Notes: generated from the letters alone by a model not told the origin. A stretch of DNA of 64,000 nt from Dastarcus helophoroides (GCA_028583605.1 CM053326.1:35682931-35746930), one strand, 5' to 3'; shown: positions 33,096 through 44,928, counted from the first letter of the stretch. Numbers and translations are program-made.

Positions 33096-33240
33096 TTTGG
33101 GGACTTTCCTAGAGAGCAACCGCTTCGCTAGGTGTCAGTGTTTCAACTGTTGGTAGTTCAGCTACCTATGATTCACTATACATGCCTAGAGATCTGCATG
33201 AATTTGCAGTCTAGGTTATATTCTACTTGCATATCAAATC
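33096..33240. repeat. Dispersed repeat D, copy 1
   Basis: It matches 41485-41625: CTTTCCTAGAGAGCAACCGC, CTGTTGGTAGT, CTACCTATGAT(T/C)CACTA, TACATGC and TCTACTTGCATA(T/C)C are shared in order. The class is unknown. Confidence 0.65.
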
Positions 33241-33429
33241 AGGACGTCTGACTTTTTTTGAAGCGGTTTTAATAATTGTTTGCAGATAATGATTGAAAGC
33301 CTTTACGATGATCATATAATTCATTTACTTCCACTAAGGACAAATTTCTTAACGTTTCTATACGAAAATACAGGGATTTGAATCTTCGTTCGGATTATAA
33401 CTATATGGACTCAATAACATTGCTCCTCT

Positions 33430-33790
33430 TTGCGTTGGAGGCACGCCTGAACTTGCATAACTCAGTTCTGGTCGCAGATAGACAGGTCCGACACCTCAAA
33501 CGTTGACCTACACCCATCAAGCCGAAGCGAAGGCAGGTTCAACTCGGATACTAGTTTCTGAATAACTTTGACCGTCCCCTCAAACATTTTCACCACTTAG
33601 TGCTTCTGCTCGGATATTAGCCTAGAACATCGCTCCAACACCTGAAACGTTGACCCCCCATTAGCTAGCCATCCACTACAAGACGGGGCATCACCTTTGG
33701 GTAGTTCAACTCGGATACTAGTGGCACATAGGTGCTCTAGTTCGACACCTCAAACGCATTGCACAGAAGCTCAGGGGGATTTGATACCCC
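33430..33790. repeat. Diverged satellite-like tandem
   Basis: GGTTCAACTCGGATACTAGT occurs near 33535 and, as AGTTCAACTCGGATACTAGT, near 33707, about 173 bp apart. CGACACCTCAAACG recurs near 33489 and 33745, with AACACCTGAAACGTTGACC at about 33630. The region is GC-richer than its surroundings. I read it as two to three decayed units. Confidence 0.6.
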
Positions 33791-35059
33791 GGAAGACCCA
33801 TGCCATCAACTCTCTATAGGAAAATACAGGAATCTGAATATTTGAGGCATTGAAATCAATTAGATTTTTACATGCCCATTCCACTCTACTGGTTTGGCTT
33901 ACCTGAAACAACGAGGAAATGACTTATCAGTAATACAGATGTAATGACCTTACGTCATTATTATTTACATAGCTATATATGGGACTGGAGGTTGAAGCTA
34001 AAAGATCGTTTATATGTTACAGAATATGAGGCGGACATACCCTGGTCAACCCCAACTAACTATTGCATGAATTTAGTATAAAAACTGAAACCTCTGAAGA
34101 AAGACTGGAATCAGGCGGATGAGGTAAGTACAAAAAAAACAAAAAGATGCAAAACCAAAAGTGATGACCTGTATGAATGTTTCCTTTGATTTAAAAAGAG
34201 TATCCAACAACCGATTCATCCCCCCATCAAGACAGTTAACAGGTTTGAATGTTATGAGGCAAGAGTAGATAATATGAACTTAAAAAAAGTGAATAAAACT
34301 GTAGGCATTGTTTAATATAAACTGCATATTTAAAAGTATAAATCAAACCAAAAATAAAACAAGACCTCATCCGGAACGCGATTACGCTTCATTAACAAGT
34401 AGACCAAATTTGTCAAGATAACAGATGGCCCTTGGAGTGAATAAAAATAATACATATATTGAATGTGACAGTTATATTTGAAAAAACAAAACGCTTAGTT
34501 CTGTAGTGAGCTGCCAGACATAAACTTGTCGCATGCTCGAATAATTTTTGTAAATGAGCGTACGTGGCGCCATTAGGAGGTCATGTAAAGTAGTCGTAAA
34601 AAGCTGGTTGATTTATAATTTTTATTCCCTGCAGCAGCACGAAATTCATAATAAATTAGCATTAATGGAGTGTTGAGCACATTAAGAACTTTACAATGAG
34701 GTCCATTAAATGTTAAGCACACGTGCTTATTATGAACTTCTCTTTTAATCTGCTTTTAAAACATGCACACTTGCGGATTCAAACCATTCTTCTGACATGC
34801 TTTTGCTCTTAAAGAAAATTGCGGCATATATCTTATTGATTTCATGTCTTGACGATCTAATGAACTTGTATTATCGCGCTAAATGTAAATATCTGAGATC
34901 TTGAGAGTAAATTTATATAATGTGTACAAGATGAGCACAGCTAGGTATCATATTACTAGATGGTTGCTCTAATGATGAATTAAAAAAATATTTATTTCAC
35001 AACATAAAAGATGATTTTTATAACACTGGAGAACAACTTAAATCTATACTAGTCACAGG
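33791..35059. other. AT-rich spacer, nothing recognised
   Basis: No coding frame or element termini were identified. Confidence 0.4.
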
Positions 35060-35301
35060 AGCAAGTTTCAGTTCCGTATCAAATATGCGTCACACGATAT
35101 GTTAATAATTAAACTCTCCATTTGAGTCTTTTTCTCTTTTTAATCGTTGACTGGCGATATATGTGCGCCTTATCATAACACAACACTCTGTCAAATTTCA
35201 AATTCCTGCGTCATATAGTTTTCGAGAAAATCATGATAAACTACCTGATGGACACCAGAGTGTATAACGTTCCGTTTTAACTATTAAGGTACGGAACCCT
35301 A
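35060..35301 (+). mobile_element. Retroposon-like dispersed repeat with TACGGAACCCTAA tail, copy 2
   Basis: It aligns with 17770-18050: CACACGATAT, AATCGTTGACTGG, AAATTCCTGCGTCATATAGT, TTTTCGAGAAAA and the terminal GGTACGGAACCCTAA. The tail abuts the left end of the foldback element at 35307. Confidence 0.55.
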
Positions 35302-35306
35302 ATTTT

Positions 35307-35540
35307 GGTGGAACGGACTGGTCCTTGTTTATCATTAAAAATTGAAATACAAATCTTATCCGCTGAAACCAAGAAAGATTAAAAAACACAACAAAGGTAG
35401 CTTTAACGCGTTCCGATAGCCAAGCTATCATCATTCTCTTTGAAGATGATAGCTTTGCTATCGAAATGCGTTAGAGTAACCTCTGTTGTGTTTTTTAATC
35501 TTTCTTGGTTTCAGGCGATAAGATTTGTATTTCAACGGAA
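35307..35540. mobile_element. Foldback element with a 190-bp palindrome
   Basis: Positions 35344-35533 form an almost perfect palindrome. GAAATACAAATCTTATCCGC on the left is mirrored by GGCGATAAGATTTGTATTTC on the right, and both arms contain GAAACCAAGAAAGATTAAAA and CGATAGCCAAGCTAT-type text around a short centre (CATTCTCTTTG). The left flank 35307-35343 (GGAACGGACTGGTCC) matches in reverse the right flank of the repeat at 1-266. There is no coding capacity. The transcript would fold into a long hairpin. Confidence 0.85.
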
Positions 35541-35564
35541 CCCGTTGTTAGATTATTTTTAAAA

Positions 35565-35660
35565 GGCTGTAAATCGAAGAAAACAGTCATTGGAAAAAAT
35601 AAAAAAAAAACGGCAAATTAAAGCTCCAAGTTTCTAGATTCCACCGACAATCTATTTTCT
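35565..35660 (+). repeat. Dispersed repeat A, copy 3 (short)
   Basis: GGCTGTAAATC, GTCATTGGAAAAA and AAATTAAAGCTCCAAGTTTC correspond in order to blocks of repeat A at 4655-4735 and 12515-12580. Confidence 0.45.
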
Positions 35661-36826
35661 GGTATTTATATAGTTTTCACATTAAATAAAAACAGAAAAA
35701 AATGCAGCACATGGTTTAACTTTAGTACAGTGAATGGTAGACTCTAGACTCTTATTTCAAGAAACAGTAATGAGTTAAAGGATCCAAAGAACTAAAATCA
35801 GCGAAATACTATGCTCGTAATACATAAAAAAGCGCGCTTCGTTGAATTAAACTCCCCCGAAATAGAATTAGAAAACAAATTGAAATGAAGTTGAACGGAA
35901 AAGAAACGGTAAACCAGCGATGTTAGAATGGATTGTTAGTGGCCCCGGTTACAACTGTAATTAGAGTACCCCGCTATCAATGATTTTGTAATCAGAGCTT
36001 TGGCGGAATCTCGGCGAGACCTCTTAGATTCCTCGCAAACCCTTTCTCTCTTGCGGCCCCAGCAAACTAATGAAATTCCCAGAAATGACGAGAATTCCCT
36101 CTATTTCATTTTGCCTATCTCCAATTTTTATTTGGTCCAATTTATTTCTACCCCCTAATTTTAATTAAATTGTACTTCTTAAGTCTGAAATATAATGATT
36201 AGATTGAGGAGAAGTGAAATTAAAATGGCTTTAAATAAATGCTTTACTGATTTACTGGCAAATTGCTCAAACCCTTTGAAAGTTGTGATAGCGCTTGGGA
36301 CGTGCTGGGATCTTCAGTTACGGATTACATTCTCGTCCACCAAGGTTCAGCTGAAATACTTTATTTTTTTATTTTGTTAATTAGGTGGGCTGCTGAATGC
36401 AATTGGAGCAGTCGACATCCGCAGGCACATATTTTGGGGAAGCAATTTGTTAGTTTTTGTCTCAAATCAATAATTTGATGAAGCCATTGAATGTTTCGTT
36501 TTAAACGGCCCTCTTTTTAGAAAAAAAGCCGGTAATGATTAAAAAAAAGCATAAACAATTTAGTTTGGTGCTGATAATTGCCAAATTCAAAAAAAAAAAA
36601 ATTTCCACTTTATCACCAAATTTTGGTAGTAGCTTCGATTTCCAAATTAAAGACGAAATTACGAAATGACGATGTTGTAGTTGAAATTAGGAAAATTTGA
36701 AACAGAAGTTTCTATCTAAATTGCTTAATTTCACAACTATAACATCGACATTTCGTAATTCCGTTTTTAATCGTTTTTTCACTAATAAATCATTAAGAAA
36801 TAAAATGAATGAATCAATAAAAATGT
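35661..36826. other. Spacer 3' of the MTFP1-like exon
   Basis: A stretch at about 35920-36080 has balanced composition with no coding frame (AATGATTTTGTAATCAGAGC and CTCGGCGAGACC). The 61- and 71-codon frames at 36195-36478 lack domains. I see no element termini. Confidence 0.35.
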
Positions 36827-36832
36827 TTTATT
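36827..36832 (-). terminator. Polyadenylation signal AATAAA
   Basis: AATAAA on the minus strand lies 36 bp beyond the TGA of the MTFP1-like exon, a normal distance for a short 3' UTR. Confidence 0.45.
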
Positions 36833-36867
36833 ATCTAAATATAAAAAGTGCTTTGCAAATATCGCTC

Positions 36868-37512
36868 TCATGGCCTGAGTTTTCTAAGGGTGTGATTGAG
36901 AATTAAATTAGCGCATAACTCGGAGGGGTTTTCAATAATCGGTATCATAATTAAACCAACTCCCACAACAGCTAATCTTCGTAGTGGCCAGGATAACGTT
37001 TTAATTCTATACAAGGACATTCCACAGTATCTACAAGTCCAATTGATAATGTATCCTGGTATGATAACGGATGCTAGCATGCGTTTCGAGAATACATCCA
37101 TTCCGGTAAACATTATTTTTCTAAAACGTTTTGGGTGCGATCTGTAAATATTTTTCGCCAATAGCATGTCGTCATGTGTACAAGACACGAAATGCATAGT
37201 AGCTGCAATGTAAGTGATTTTTACCAATGGTCCTCCTAAAATTGGTCTGAAAGCTTCACCGATTTGGCTGGTGTATTTAAGTAGCCTTGATAAATCATCA
37301 TCGTGCATGATCTCATCGCGAACTTTAAAATTTATTATTGGTATTGCAAAGTTTGAACTAAAATTTTGATTATCCTTAAAAATCAAACACTTTATTTTGT
37401 CATAAAGACTGTCAGGATTGACATTACTTAACCTAGAATGCTGAATAGAAGTTATGCCGTTAGAAATAATTCTAGGGTTATCTTGACCATGAACTTTGGC
37501 TAGGGTATCTTC
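36868..37512 (-). CDS. MTFP1/MTP18-like protein, terminal exon
   Basis: The open exon of 645 bp (214 codons plus TGA) starts right after TTCTCTCCTTTCTAG, a strong polypyrimidine/AG splice acceptor. Residues from about 70 to the end match mitochondrial fission process protein 1, an inner-membrane protein that promotes mitochondrial division. The markers are LLKYTSQIGEAFRPI near the start of the homology, FSKRMLASVIIPGYIIN, WPLRRLAVVGVGLIMIPII (a membrane segment) and HTLRKLRP at the end. Residues 1-69 (EDTLAKVHGQ onward) have no similarity I recognise. An internal ATG at 37306-37308 would give a 146-residue protein close to the usual length of about 166. No stop or frameshift interrupts it although neighbours are all decayed, which suggests selection or recent origin. 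No upstream exon was found in the window. It could be a divergent paralog; the symbol is left blank for that reason. Confidence 0.8.
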   Translation of the reverse strand, partial: EDTLAKVHGQDNPRIISNGITSIQHSRLSNVNPDSLYDKIKCLIFKDNQNFSSNFAIPIINFKVRDEIMHDDDLSRLLKYTSQIGEAFRPILGGPLVKITYIAATMHFVSCTHDDMLLAKNIYRSHPKRFRKIMFTGMDVFSKRMLASVIIPGYIINWTCRYCGMSLYRIKTLSWPLRRLAVVGVGLIMIPIIENPSELCANLILNHTLRKLRP

Positions 37513-37529
37513 CTAGAAAGGAGAGAACA
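37513..37529 (-). promoter_or_regulatory. Predicted 3' splice acceptor
   Basis: On the minus strand GTTCTCTCCTTTCTAG ends with the in-frame stop TAG, so the coding frame cannot extend upstream without splicing. It is pyrimidine-rich over 14 bases. Confidence 0.5.
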
Positions 37530-38699
37530 GCTGGGCAGCCGATTAGATATTAGAGATTTGTTTTAGATTTAGCAATCGAACTCTTATATTTATTACAATT
37601 GAAACATCAAGCAATATAAAATAAATAACGATTGCTGGAAATCACGTTCAAAACGTGAGAGCAAAAATCTATCCGTGCTTATTTTAAAGTAAAATATTAG
37701 ACACCCTCGAATACTTTATGGGTTTCTGTGTATCTTTTACGAACTGAAATCTGATACGGGTACTTCAACTTATTTGGAACACTCTTAGGTGGATGATTAA
37801 TTCTAAGAACGCTGGTCAGTCCCTTTTCTGAATATAAGTTTTAAGGGATTAACGTTGACATGTATGTTAGCAGTGTATCATGAAATAGATCAGATGTATT
37901 TGGAAATATTACGAAAAGATTCCTTTTCGACTATGAAGTTTAGATTATAATTTCGTCGCGACAACACACACCTTCCGAGACCTCTTGTATAAATAAAGTC
38001 TTGATAATTAAAGTGTGGTGTTTCATTGAACTAAATACTTCATACACACCCCATTTCCAATAACGATAAACCTAAACAATTTTTTGTAATTTGGTGCACG
38101 TGAATTTTCGGGAATGATAACATAATTTTGGGTAGTCTGGCATTGAATCTTTGTTTAAATATTTATGACGGCACTTACCGGTAGACAAAAATCGCTAGGG
38201 GAAAAAAGTCAAGCATTTACAAAATTGGTAGAATAATTACATTTTACGTTTTCATAAAAGCGCAATTGGGATGGTTACAGGGTGAGCAATTGTCGAGCCT
38301 GTGATAATTACTGAAAGTAATCCCTGAGTCAGCCCCTGAGTCGATTACATCCCGGATGTTTACTGGATGTTTACCATCAATACTCCTAATTGCGTTTCGT
38401 TTTAATGGTAGTAGGTGGTAGATTGGAACTTTCAGTCATCCGAGGTTGTACTACCCCACGTATCACTAGGAGGCGGTGAAATGATGGTCACATCATGTTT
38501 TCGTCTCTGTCACGTGGGTTGGTTCCTCTTATTCTTCTTTCCTCATCTTGTCCTTTTCCTTATTTTTTTTATCAACTCTGAATTTTTCGTCTAATTATTC
38601 TCTTCGTGCAAAAAATTCCATAAACTAAACATAAACTACCCTCCCTTTCGGATGACCGGGTGGAGGGTGTGCGAGGGTATCCAAAACGACGTAAAATTG
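37530..38699. other. Spacer, possibly intron of the MTFP1-like gene
   Basis: If the acceptor at 37513 is used, this DNA is the 3' part of an intron on the minus strand. I found no upstream exon here. The plus-strand stretch at 38280-38480 (GGATGGTTACAGGGTGAGC onward) is GC-richer and may be the 5' UTR of the LINE that follows. Confidence 0.35.
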
Positions 38700-41484
38700 T
38701 AATGTGCACCGAGCCAACTTTCTTTCCAACAATTCATTCAAAATTCGGTTCTGTAATATTCGAGGTTTAAACTCAAATCTAAACTCGGTTCATCAACACC
38801 TTCAAAATGAAAGACCCCATGTGCTGTCTGACGGAAACCCAAGTCTCCGCATGCATCAATATAGTCCCTTTGCTTTGCCCTAACTACGACTTGCACACAA
38901 AATTTCGACACAAGAGAGAAATTTGTGCTTTTACACGAAGCGAGCTGTCCTCTCAACGAGAAGAAGCACTGGAATCTGTTGATCATGATGTGATCTGGCT
39001 GAAAATCTGCTCCAAAAGCGTTCATTGTTCACTTTGTCTCCAAACGATCCCTCACATGGACAGCTCTTCTCTTATCTCTCCGTAATTTTTGATCACTTAC
39101 AGACGAATTATCCAAACGCTGAGGTTGTCTTTCTTAGTGACTTTAACGTACACAACATCCCTTGGTTAAAGTTCTCTTCCCGAACTCACGACCCGGGAAG
39201 GGTAGCAGAGGCTTTCGCCATCATTTGTGGATTATCGCAATTATTTGCGGAACCCACAAGAATTCCTGATATAGATACCCATCAACCTAATCTACTCGAC
39301 CTTTTCCTTAAAATTCACCAAATTCGTATAAAACCTCTGTGACATCACCGCTTGGAAATTCGGATCACAAGCTTGTAGCAGCCTCTCGCTCGCTTCGTAT
39401 GCCACCTCCTTGTCAGACACAGATTCGTAGGATTTGGCACTTTAACTCTGCTAACTGGGAAGAATAAAGAGACTTCTTTGCCTCTTTCCCATGACAGAAA
39501 GTCTGCCACTTAGAAAACCCTTCATCAGTCGCCGAATGCATCACTGAAACTAGCCTGATTGGTATGGAATGCTCAATTCCCCACTTCCAAAAGAAGTCTG
39601 CCTCCAATAAATCTTGGTTCAGCAAAAAATGTGCTCGGGCTATCTCCTGCAAAAATTGCCCATATCGTCGTTGGGGAAATAATCCCTCAGTCGAGACTCG
39701 ATATTTGTAGATGCACGAAATTCTTGTAAACAGGATATTGACGAGGCAAAAAGTGATTTCGATCGTAAAATGTGCCAGAGACTTATCAGCTGTCCGAACG
39801 GTTTTAGGACCTTTTGGGGATTTGCAAAGTCGATTGAAAAAAAATTTACATCTTTAAATTTTCCACCTTTATTCGATAAAAATAACAATATTGCTACTAC
39901 CTCCAAGGAAAAGGCTGACATGTCTTAATGTTTGCTGAAAATTCCAATCTTGATTCTCGAAACGCAGAACCTCCTATTCTTCCTAAGGTTGGCACTTCGA
40001 TGCCTGAAGTTGTTTTCAGACAACGCACTATCAAGAAGATTCTCCTTGAGCTCGACACCTCAAAAGCTTCTGGCCTTGATGGTATCCCCGCTAGTGTTCT
40101 TAAGAAGTGCGCCCCAGAGTTGACTCCTATCCTAAGCAAATTGTTCACACTCTCTTACAACAAAGGTGTATTCGTTAATATCTGGAAATCTGCTAGGATG
40201 CAACCTGTCCCTAAAAAAGAAAAAAGGAATGTGGCTCACAATTATCGACCTATTTCTTTGTTACTCGTTATATCTAAAGTTATGGAAAAGATTATCAATA
40301 AAAAATATCTGGAGGAAAATAGAATCATCTCCGACAGGTTTTAGACAACAACGCTCCACTGGTGATCTACTAGCATATGTTACTCATATCTGTAATTCAG
40401 ATATGGAAAAACATGGTGAGGCTAAGATTGGATATCTCAAAGGCCTTCGACAGAGTCTGGCACCGATCTCTTCCCACCAAATTAACATCTTATGATCTTC
40501 CTCCTGGACTCTGTCATTTGATATCTAATTTTCTCGCTGATAGATCTCTTCAGGTCGTCGTCGTTGGCATCTCATTCGAGACATTTGAGATTAATGCAGG
40601 GGTGCTTCAGGGGTCTGTCCTGTCTCCTACTCCGTTTCTGTTACACATAAACGATCTCTTAGCTTCAACTTCCAATCCTATATACAGCTACGCAGATGAT
40701 AGTAGCCTTGTGTCATCTTTTTTCTCCAACAAATCATTATGCGTCGTTGCTTCAGATCGACTAAGGGAACAGCAGCTACAGATGATTAATCGGGATTTTG
40801 AAATCATTCTGGCATGGGGTAAGAAAAATTTGGTAAACTTCGACGCTTTAAAAACTCAGGCCTGGGTTTTCTATAAGAAAACGTCAAGGGATAATGCAAC
40901 AAACATACTAATAGACCGATGGGATCTAGTCTATTTATTCTAGGAGTAAACTTCTCTTGGGAGGATCACGTGCGCGCCATTGCCAAATCCGCCTCTCGCT
41001 AGGCTTTCTTTTTAGGGCAAAAAGTACTTTACATCTCATCAGCTACTCACACTATGCAAAGTTCAAGTTAGGCCAACTTTAGAATACTGTTCTCATGTTT
41101 GGAGTTCAGCCTCAAAGCATACACTCTTTAGCTCTTTTGTATTCAGTTCAAATTAGAGCGATTCGCCTAATTGATGACGAGAGTTTGACCGATTATCTCG
41201 AAACCCTAGAGCACAGGCAGATGGTTGGTGACTTGTCTCTTTTTTACAAGTACTATTATAGAAGATGCTCGCTGGAACTAATAGGATTGATCCCCCCAAG
41301 GACAAGATTTTTGAGGCGTACAAGAAAGTCGGAGACAGCAAATTCCTGTGCGGTCCAGCTTGACACAGTGAGGACTTCTGTCTATGGAGATTTTTTTTTC
41401 TATAGAACTTTCAAACCATGAAACGCGTTACTGAAAGGAATTTTCCCCAAAAATTACAACCTATCCTTGTTTAAGAAGGCGGTT
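38700..41484 (+). mobile_element. CR1/Jockey-type LINE, long copy
   Basis: The copy covers endonuclease, reverse transcriptase and C terminus of ORF2, ending in the 3' UTR at TTAAGAAGGCGGTT (41484). There it breaks off, relative to other copies, into dispersed repeat D. ORF1 and a clear 5' end are not seen. The related copies at 822, 6275, 29112 and 62894 show that this family was active in this genome. Confidence 0.9.
38735..41425 (+). pseudogene. LINE ORF2: endonuclease and reverse transcriptase, broken
   Basis: The AP-type endonuclease begins with CNIRGLNSNLNSV and HVL, then after a 2-base deletion LTETQ. Its later part reads VVFLSDFNVHN (catalytic D-x-N) and ends near NLLDLFL. The linker spans 39345-39920. 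The reverse transcriptase reads LELDTSKASGLDGIPASVLK, NYRPISLL, then in a shifted frame FDRVWHRSL, GVLQGSVLSP and the active site YADDSS at 40689-40700. The C terminus has RTRFLRRTRKSETANS and QLDTVRTS. At least six frameshifts (near 38815, 39040, 40345, 40430, 40930, 41090) destroy it. In intact form it nicks DNA and primes cDNA on its own RNA. Confidence 0.9.
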
Positions 41485-41625
41485 CTGGGGCTTTCCTAGA
41501 GAGCAACCGCTTTGCCAAGCATTTGTGGTTCATCTGTTGGTAGTCTGACTACCTATGATCCACTATACATGCTTAGAGGGCTGCAGACTGTGGTCTAGAT
41601 TGCACTACTTGCATACCTATTTACT
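41485..41625. repeat. Dispersed repeat D, copy 2
   Basis: It begins exactly where the LINE 3' UTR is interrupted. GCTTTCCTAGAGAGCAACCG, CTGTTGGTAGTCTGACTACC and CACTACTTGCATACC are shared with 33096-33240. Confidence 0.65.
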
Positions 41626-42895
41626 AATTGTCCCTTTTCAGAAGGAAATTGATTTTTTAATGGTTAAGTTTAGAATATTTTTGCACAAAGCAAATATTTC
41701 AGAATGGATAGTACATACTGAAGAAACTAAAGTTAATTATTTACGAGTTAACTTCTACTGTTAAATTATTTGAAAACTTCATAAAGAGTCCCATCGTATA
41801 TCTCGAATGCTAAAGCGTTTAAGCAGATCGTTAAAGAGTGATAAGGGTTCGGCAGATGTCGCACTCTGGCGGAAGCTGGCACAAGTTGTCTGCCTTTCGA
41901 CGGTGTTCATGAATTTACCACTAGGGAGCTTCACAAGCTTCATACATGAATATTTTAGCCCACTATTGGGACATTAATGACAGAAATCTCTTCTCTTAGA
42001 GAAAGCAATTTGCTGTAACAAATCTACTACATAAAACATTAACCACTGCCTGAGAGGCAACACATATTATATGCATATATGTTTCGCCATACAAGAAACA
42101 ATGTTATTATTTTATATTCAATGAAGAATAAAGTTTCTCCTGCTACCAATCCATAAAATAATTTCATTATCACTTCTTCGTTAAAGCGCCAAATCTAACA
42201 CTCGATGCTTCTTTAGCTAACATGCCATTTGATTTTAGTTCGGGCTCAAAGAATTAAATAGGCTGGGTTTATTTGAATTCAGTGAGTAAAAAATTCCACC
42301 CATTAAGATCCCTTTATGCAAATGATCAAAAAGCGTGTTAAATAGAAATACATTTTTTTAACGACTACAACTACAAACCCTCAGATTTAAAGAACTTAAA
42401 TATCATTAAAATAAATAGGGAAAAGAATTAACCCTGATGTTAAAGGTGAGTTGAGTGGTCCCCGCATCTGACGCCATGCGTGTCAGGCTAATTTATGCCC
42501 CCTTTTTGTATGTAGCTTGTCGATTTTGTGCGTGACACTGGAGATGTTACCTGTCGTCCACCCTACACTCCCTCATTTGTTACTGTTCCAGTTGTGTGTG
42601 TAAATGCATTAGAATTAGCTTGAAGAGCTCTCGGCCGTTATCAGCCTCACTGATAATAGTCACGTGTGCTGCGATCCAAACCTCCCAGACTTGGTTAAGC
42701 GAGTGGCTAGAGGAGGCACTGATAGATGACATTAACGTGCATTAAAGTAACTTATGGCGTCTGTGTCACGCGTTTTAGTATAAGTTATGTTCTAAGTCTG
42801 ATATTATTACATATTTGACTACGAATGGCTGCATTTTCACAAGTCATGATATTCGTTAGTGAAAGCCCACACCTGAGAATGAAATTATTGCTAAT
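41626..42895. other. Spacer, nothing firm
   Basis: A GC-richer patch at about 42440-42740 has no open frame; it may be unique host DNA. No repeat partner was found. Confidence 0.35.
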
Positions 42896-43650
42896 TCATG
42901 AGAAATTTCTTTTTTCAATCGAACAAAACAGCTGAGTGACCAGTTTTTAAGTTTAGAGACTAAAGTAGAAATGTTTGAAAAAAAGTCTAAATTTCGAAAA
43001 AGTTGGGATTTAGAAAAATTCTGATTTTTTTAGGAATGTCGACTTACAGAATTCCAAATTTAAGGCACAGCAAGTTATATCTTTTTTAAACTTTAGTTGT
43101 TGAACTGGCGAAAATGAAATAAAAATTCTCAGACCAAAGTTTAAATTCAAAGAATCTACATTTTGAGATTATATTTGACGCCAATAATCCAAAAATTGAA
43201 GTTTAAAGTCGAAATTTTATACCTCTGAAGTTAATAATTTCAAATTGAAAGGTGAGGATGAAGACAAAAAAAATCTTCAGAATTTCTACAAATATATCTC
43301 TTTAAATTTTGAGCTTAAAGTTGAAAGAAAACTAATACGCGATTTGAAAAAGAAAATTTGAAATTATTAAAAAAAAAGGTTTCGCATTTTACCTTAAACA
43401 TGAATCTCGAAATTAAAGCGAGAATTAGAAGTTCAAATTTAAAAGGTGTAGATTAAATTGAAAACCTTAAACTTTCAAAAAACTATTCGATATTTCTAGT
43501 TAAAACTGAAAAACTTAGAATTTTGGAACTATGTCTTCAAGCTCCAATATTCGAGTTTGTCTTGAAGTTGAAATTTAATTCGTTATCTTGATTTCGTTTA
43601 AACATAAAATATCTAAATTCGCGATTGAGATCGAAAACTTAGGACAATAG
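42896..43650. repeat. AT-rich low-complexity tract of the hAT-interior type
   Basis: The text is built from GTCGAAATTT, AAATTTGAAA and AATTTCGA words, like 55680-59640. No CAGGGCTT ends are visible at either side, so it may be a terminally eroded copy. Confidence 0.4.
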
Positions 43651-44529
43651 CCAGCATGATTTAGTGTTTTTCTGCAGAGCACATCCTCATCTTTTAATTT
43701 AAATTACTCTGTTTCTTTCGTCACGGAATGTCAAAGATTAAAGCTGTAAAAAATTTCAAGCTGAGTAAACATTTAATGCTTCATTTCAAATGCCCGTACA
43801 AACAATAAAACAAGCAATTCCTTTGTGTCAGTCGACTTTTTACGACACTATTAATTGACAAAAGAACCTAGCGTGATTGCTGATGTAAAGGGGGAATCCC
43901 ACCTGAACTCGTAAATTTGGTGGCTACGAAGTCGCCATTTCACGAAACTCTCACCACTTTCGCTCGGACCATCTAAACGCATTAAACTACCGAAATCCGA
44001 AATAAAACGCGACGGATGATTTATCTAATGCATCCGGATTAAATTGGAAAGTTTGAAATGTTAGCTCTGATTTGTCCGATTGTAAATAAAATGGTTTTGC
44101 ACTTTGCTAAATTGAATGGGTATAGAGGTACAATTCGACGAACTGCTGCAACTACATGTGGGGATATAAAACTAAACTATTATTTGCGATGTTAACATTA
44201 GTCTGCACCTAGTACAAATATAGAAGGTATGGTTGAAACAAGGCAGAAACTTCAGATGCAGGCTATTTTGCTGCGAGGATAAATTGCTTCTAGTTCGATC
44301 TATAATAGAAACAAAATCAGTTTAAGAGTTTGTGTCTGATTTTATAATGAAAAATATAAGAATATTTTTCCTAAAATATTTTTCTATAGCAGTACTGCGT
44401 CAGTTAACTAATGGATCATAAAACAGATAATCAGAAAATAAACGATGCAACTGAAGCCACTAAGGTCACTAGTATGCAATGTCTTGCTGTTTGGTTTGCA
44501 TAGAAATACAAGCGTCCTCGGCGTATCAT
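43651..44529. other. Spacer, nothing firm
   Basis: The part at 43860-44050 is more balanced in composition (GGTGGCTACGAAGTCGCCA contains a short hairpin), without a coding frame. Confidence 0.35.
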
Positions 44530-44710
44530 ACATTTAAGTGTATTAAACTTAATACATAATCAATTAAATGTTATGTAATAGAAAGTCAAACGTGCTTAAA
44601 TTTAAAAATATTTACAACCAATAACCATAAACCGATTCCGGCTTTCCTTGGTCTCATCATTATGGCATGGTCGTTGTAAAAATTTCCAACTTTGGTCAGC
44701 CACATATGAT
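44530..44710. repeat. Dispersed repeat B, copy 2
   Basis: It is homologous to 3090-3290 as described there: CAATTAAATGTT, AACGTGCTT, AAAATATTTACAA, ATTCCGGCTTTCC and GGTCGTTGTAAA blocks occur in the same order. Confidence 0.6.
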
Positions 44711-44754
44711 ATGAGTTATCGAGGACTTTCTACCTTGATTATTTTGTTCTTATG

Positions 44755-44928
44755 CCATTTTCACTTTGGAAGCTTGTCTTTGGTATGGCTAACCTACTGA
44801 GTTACCCTGCTCATTTGGGTTTTCATTCTGCAGTCTTTGCAGATGAGTTTCCCTTGTAATATTGTTGACTTACTGAGTCACCGTGCTCCTGTGTATTGTC
44901 TGAATCTCTTTGTCCCCCATTCACAAGT
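44755..44928. repeat. 85-bp tandem repeat, interrupted by mariner 2
   Basis: CTAACCTACTGAGTTACCCT near 44787 recurs as TTGACTTACTGAGTCACCGT near 44868, about 82-85 bp on, and again as TTAACATACTAAGTTATCCT at 46267 beyond the mariner element. The mariner appears to have inserted into this small array. Confidence 0.5.

Noticed and set aside
42896..43650. A third complete giant hAT foldback
   Set aside because: The interior text is similar, but I found no CAGGGCTT-type ends or target duplication, so only a low-complexity tract is reported.
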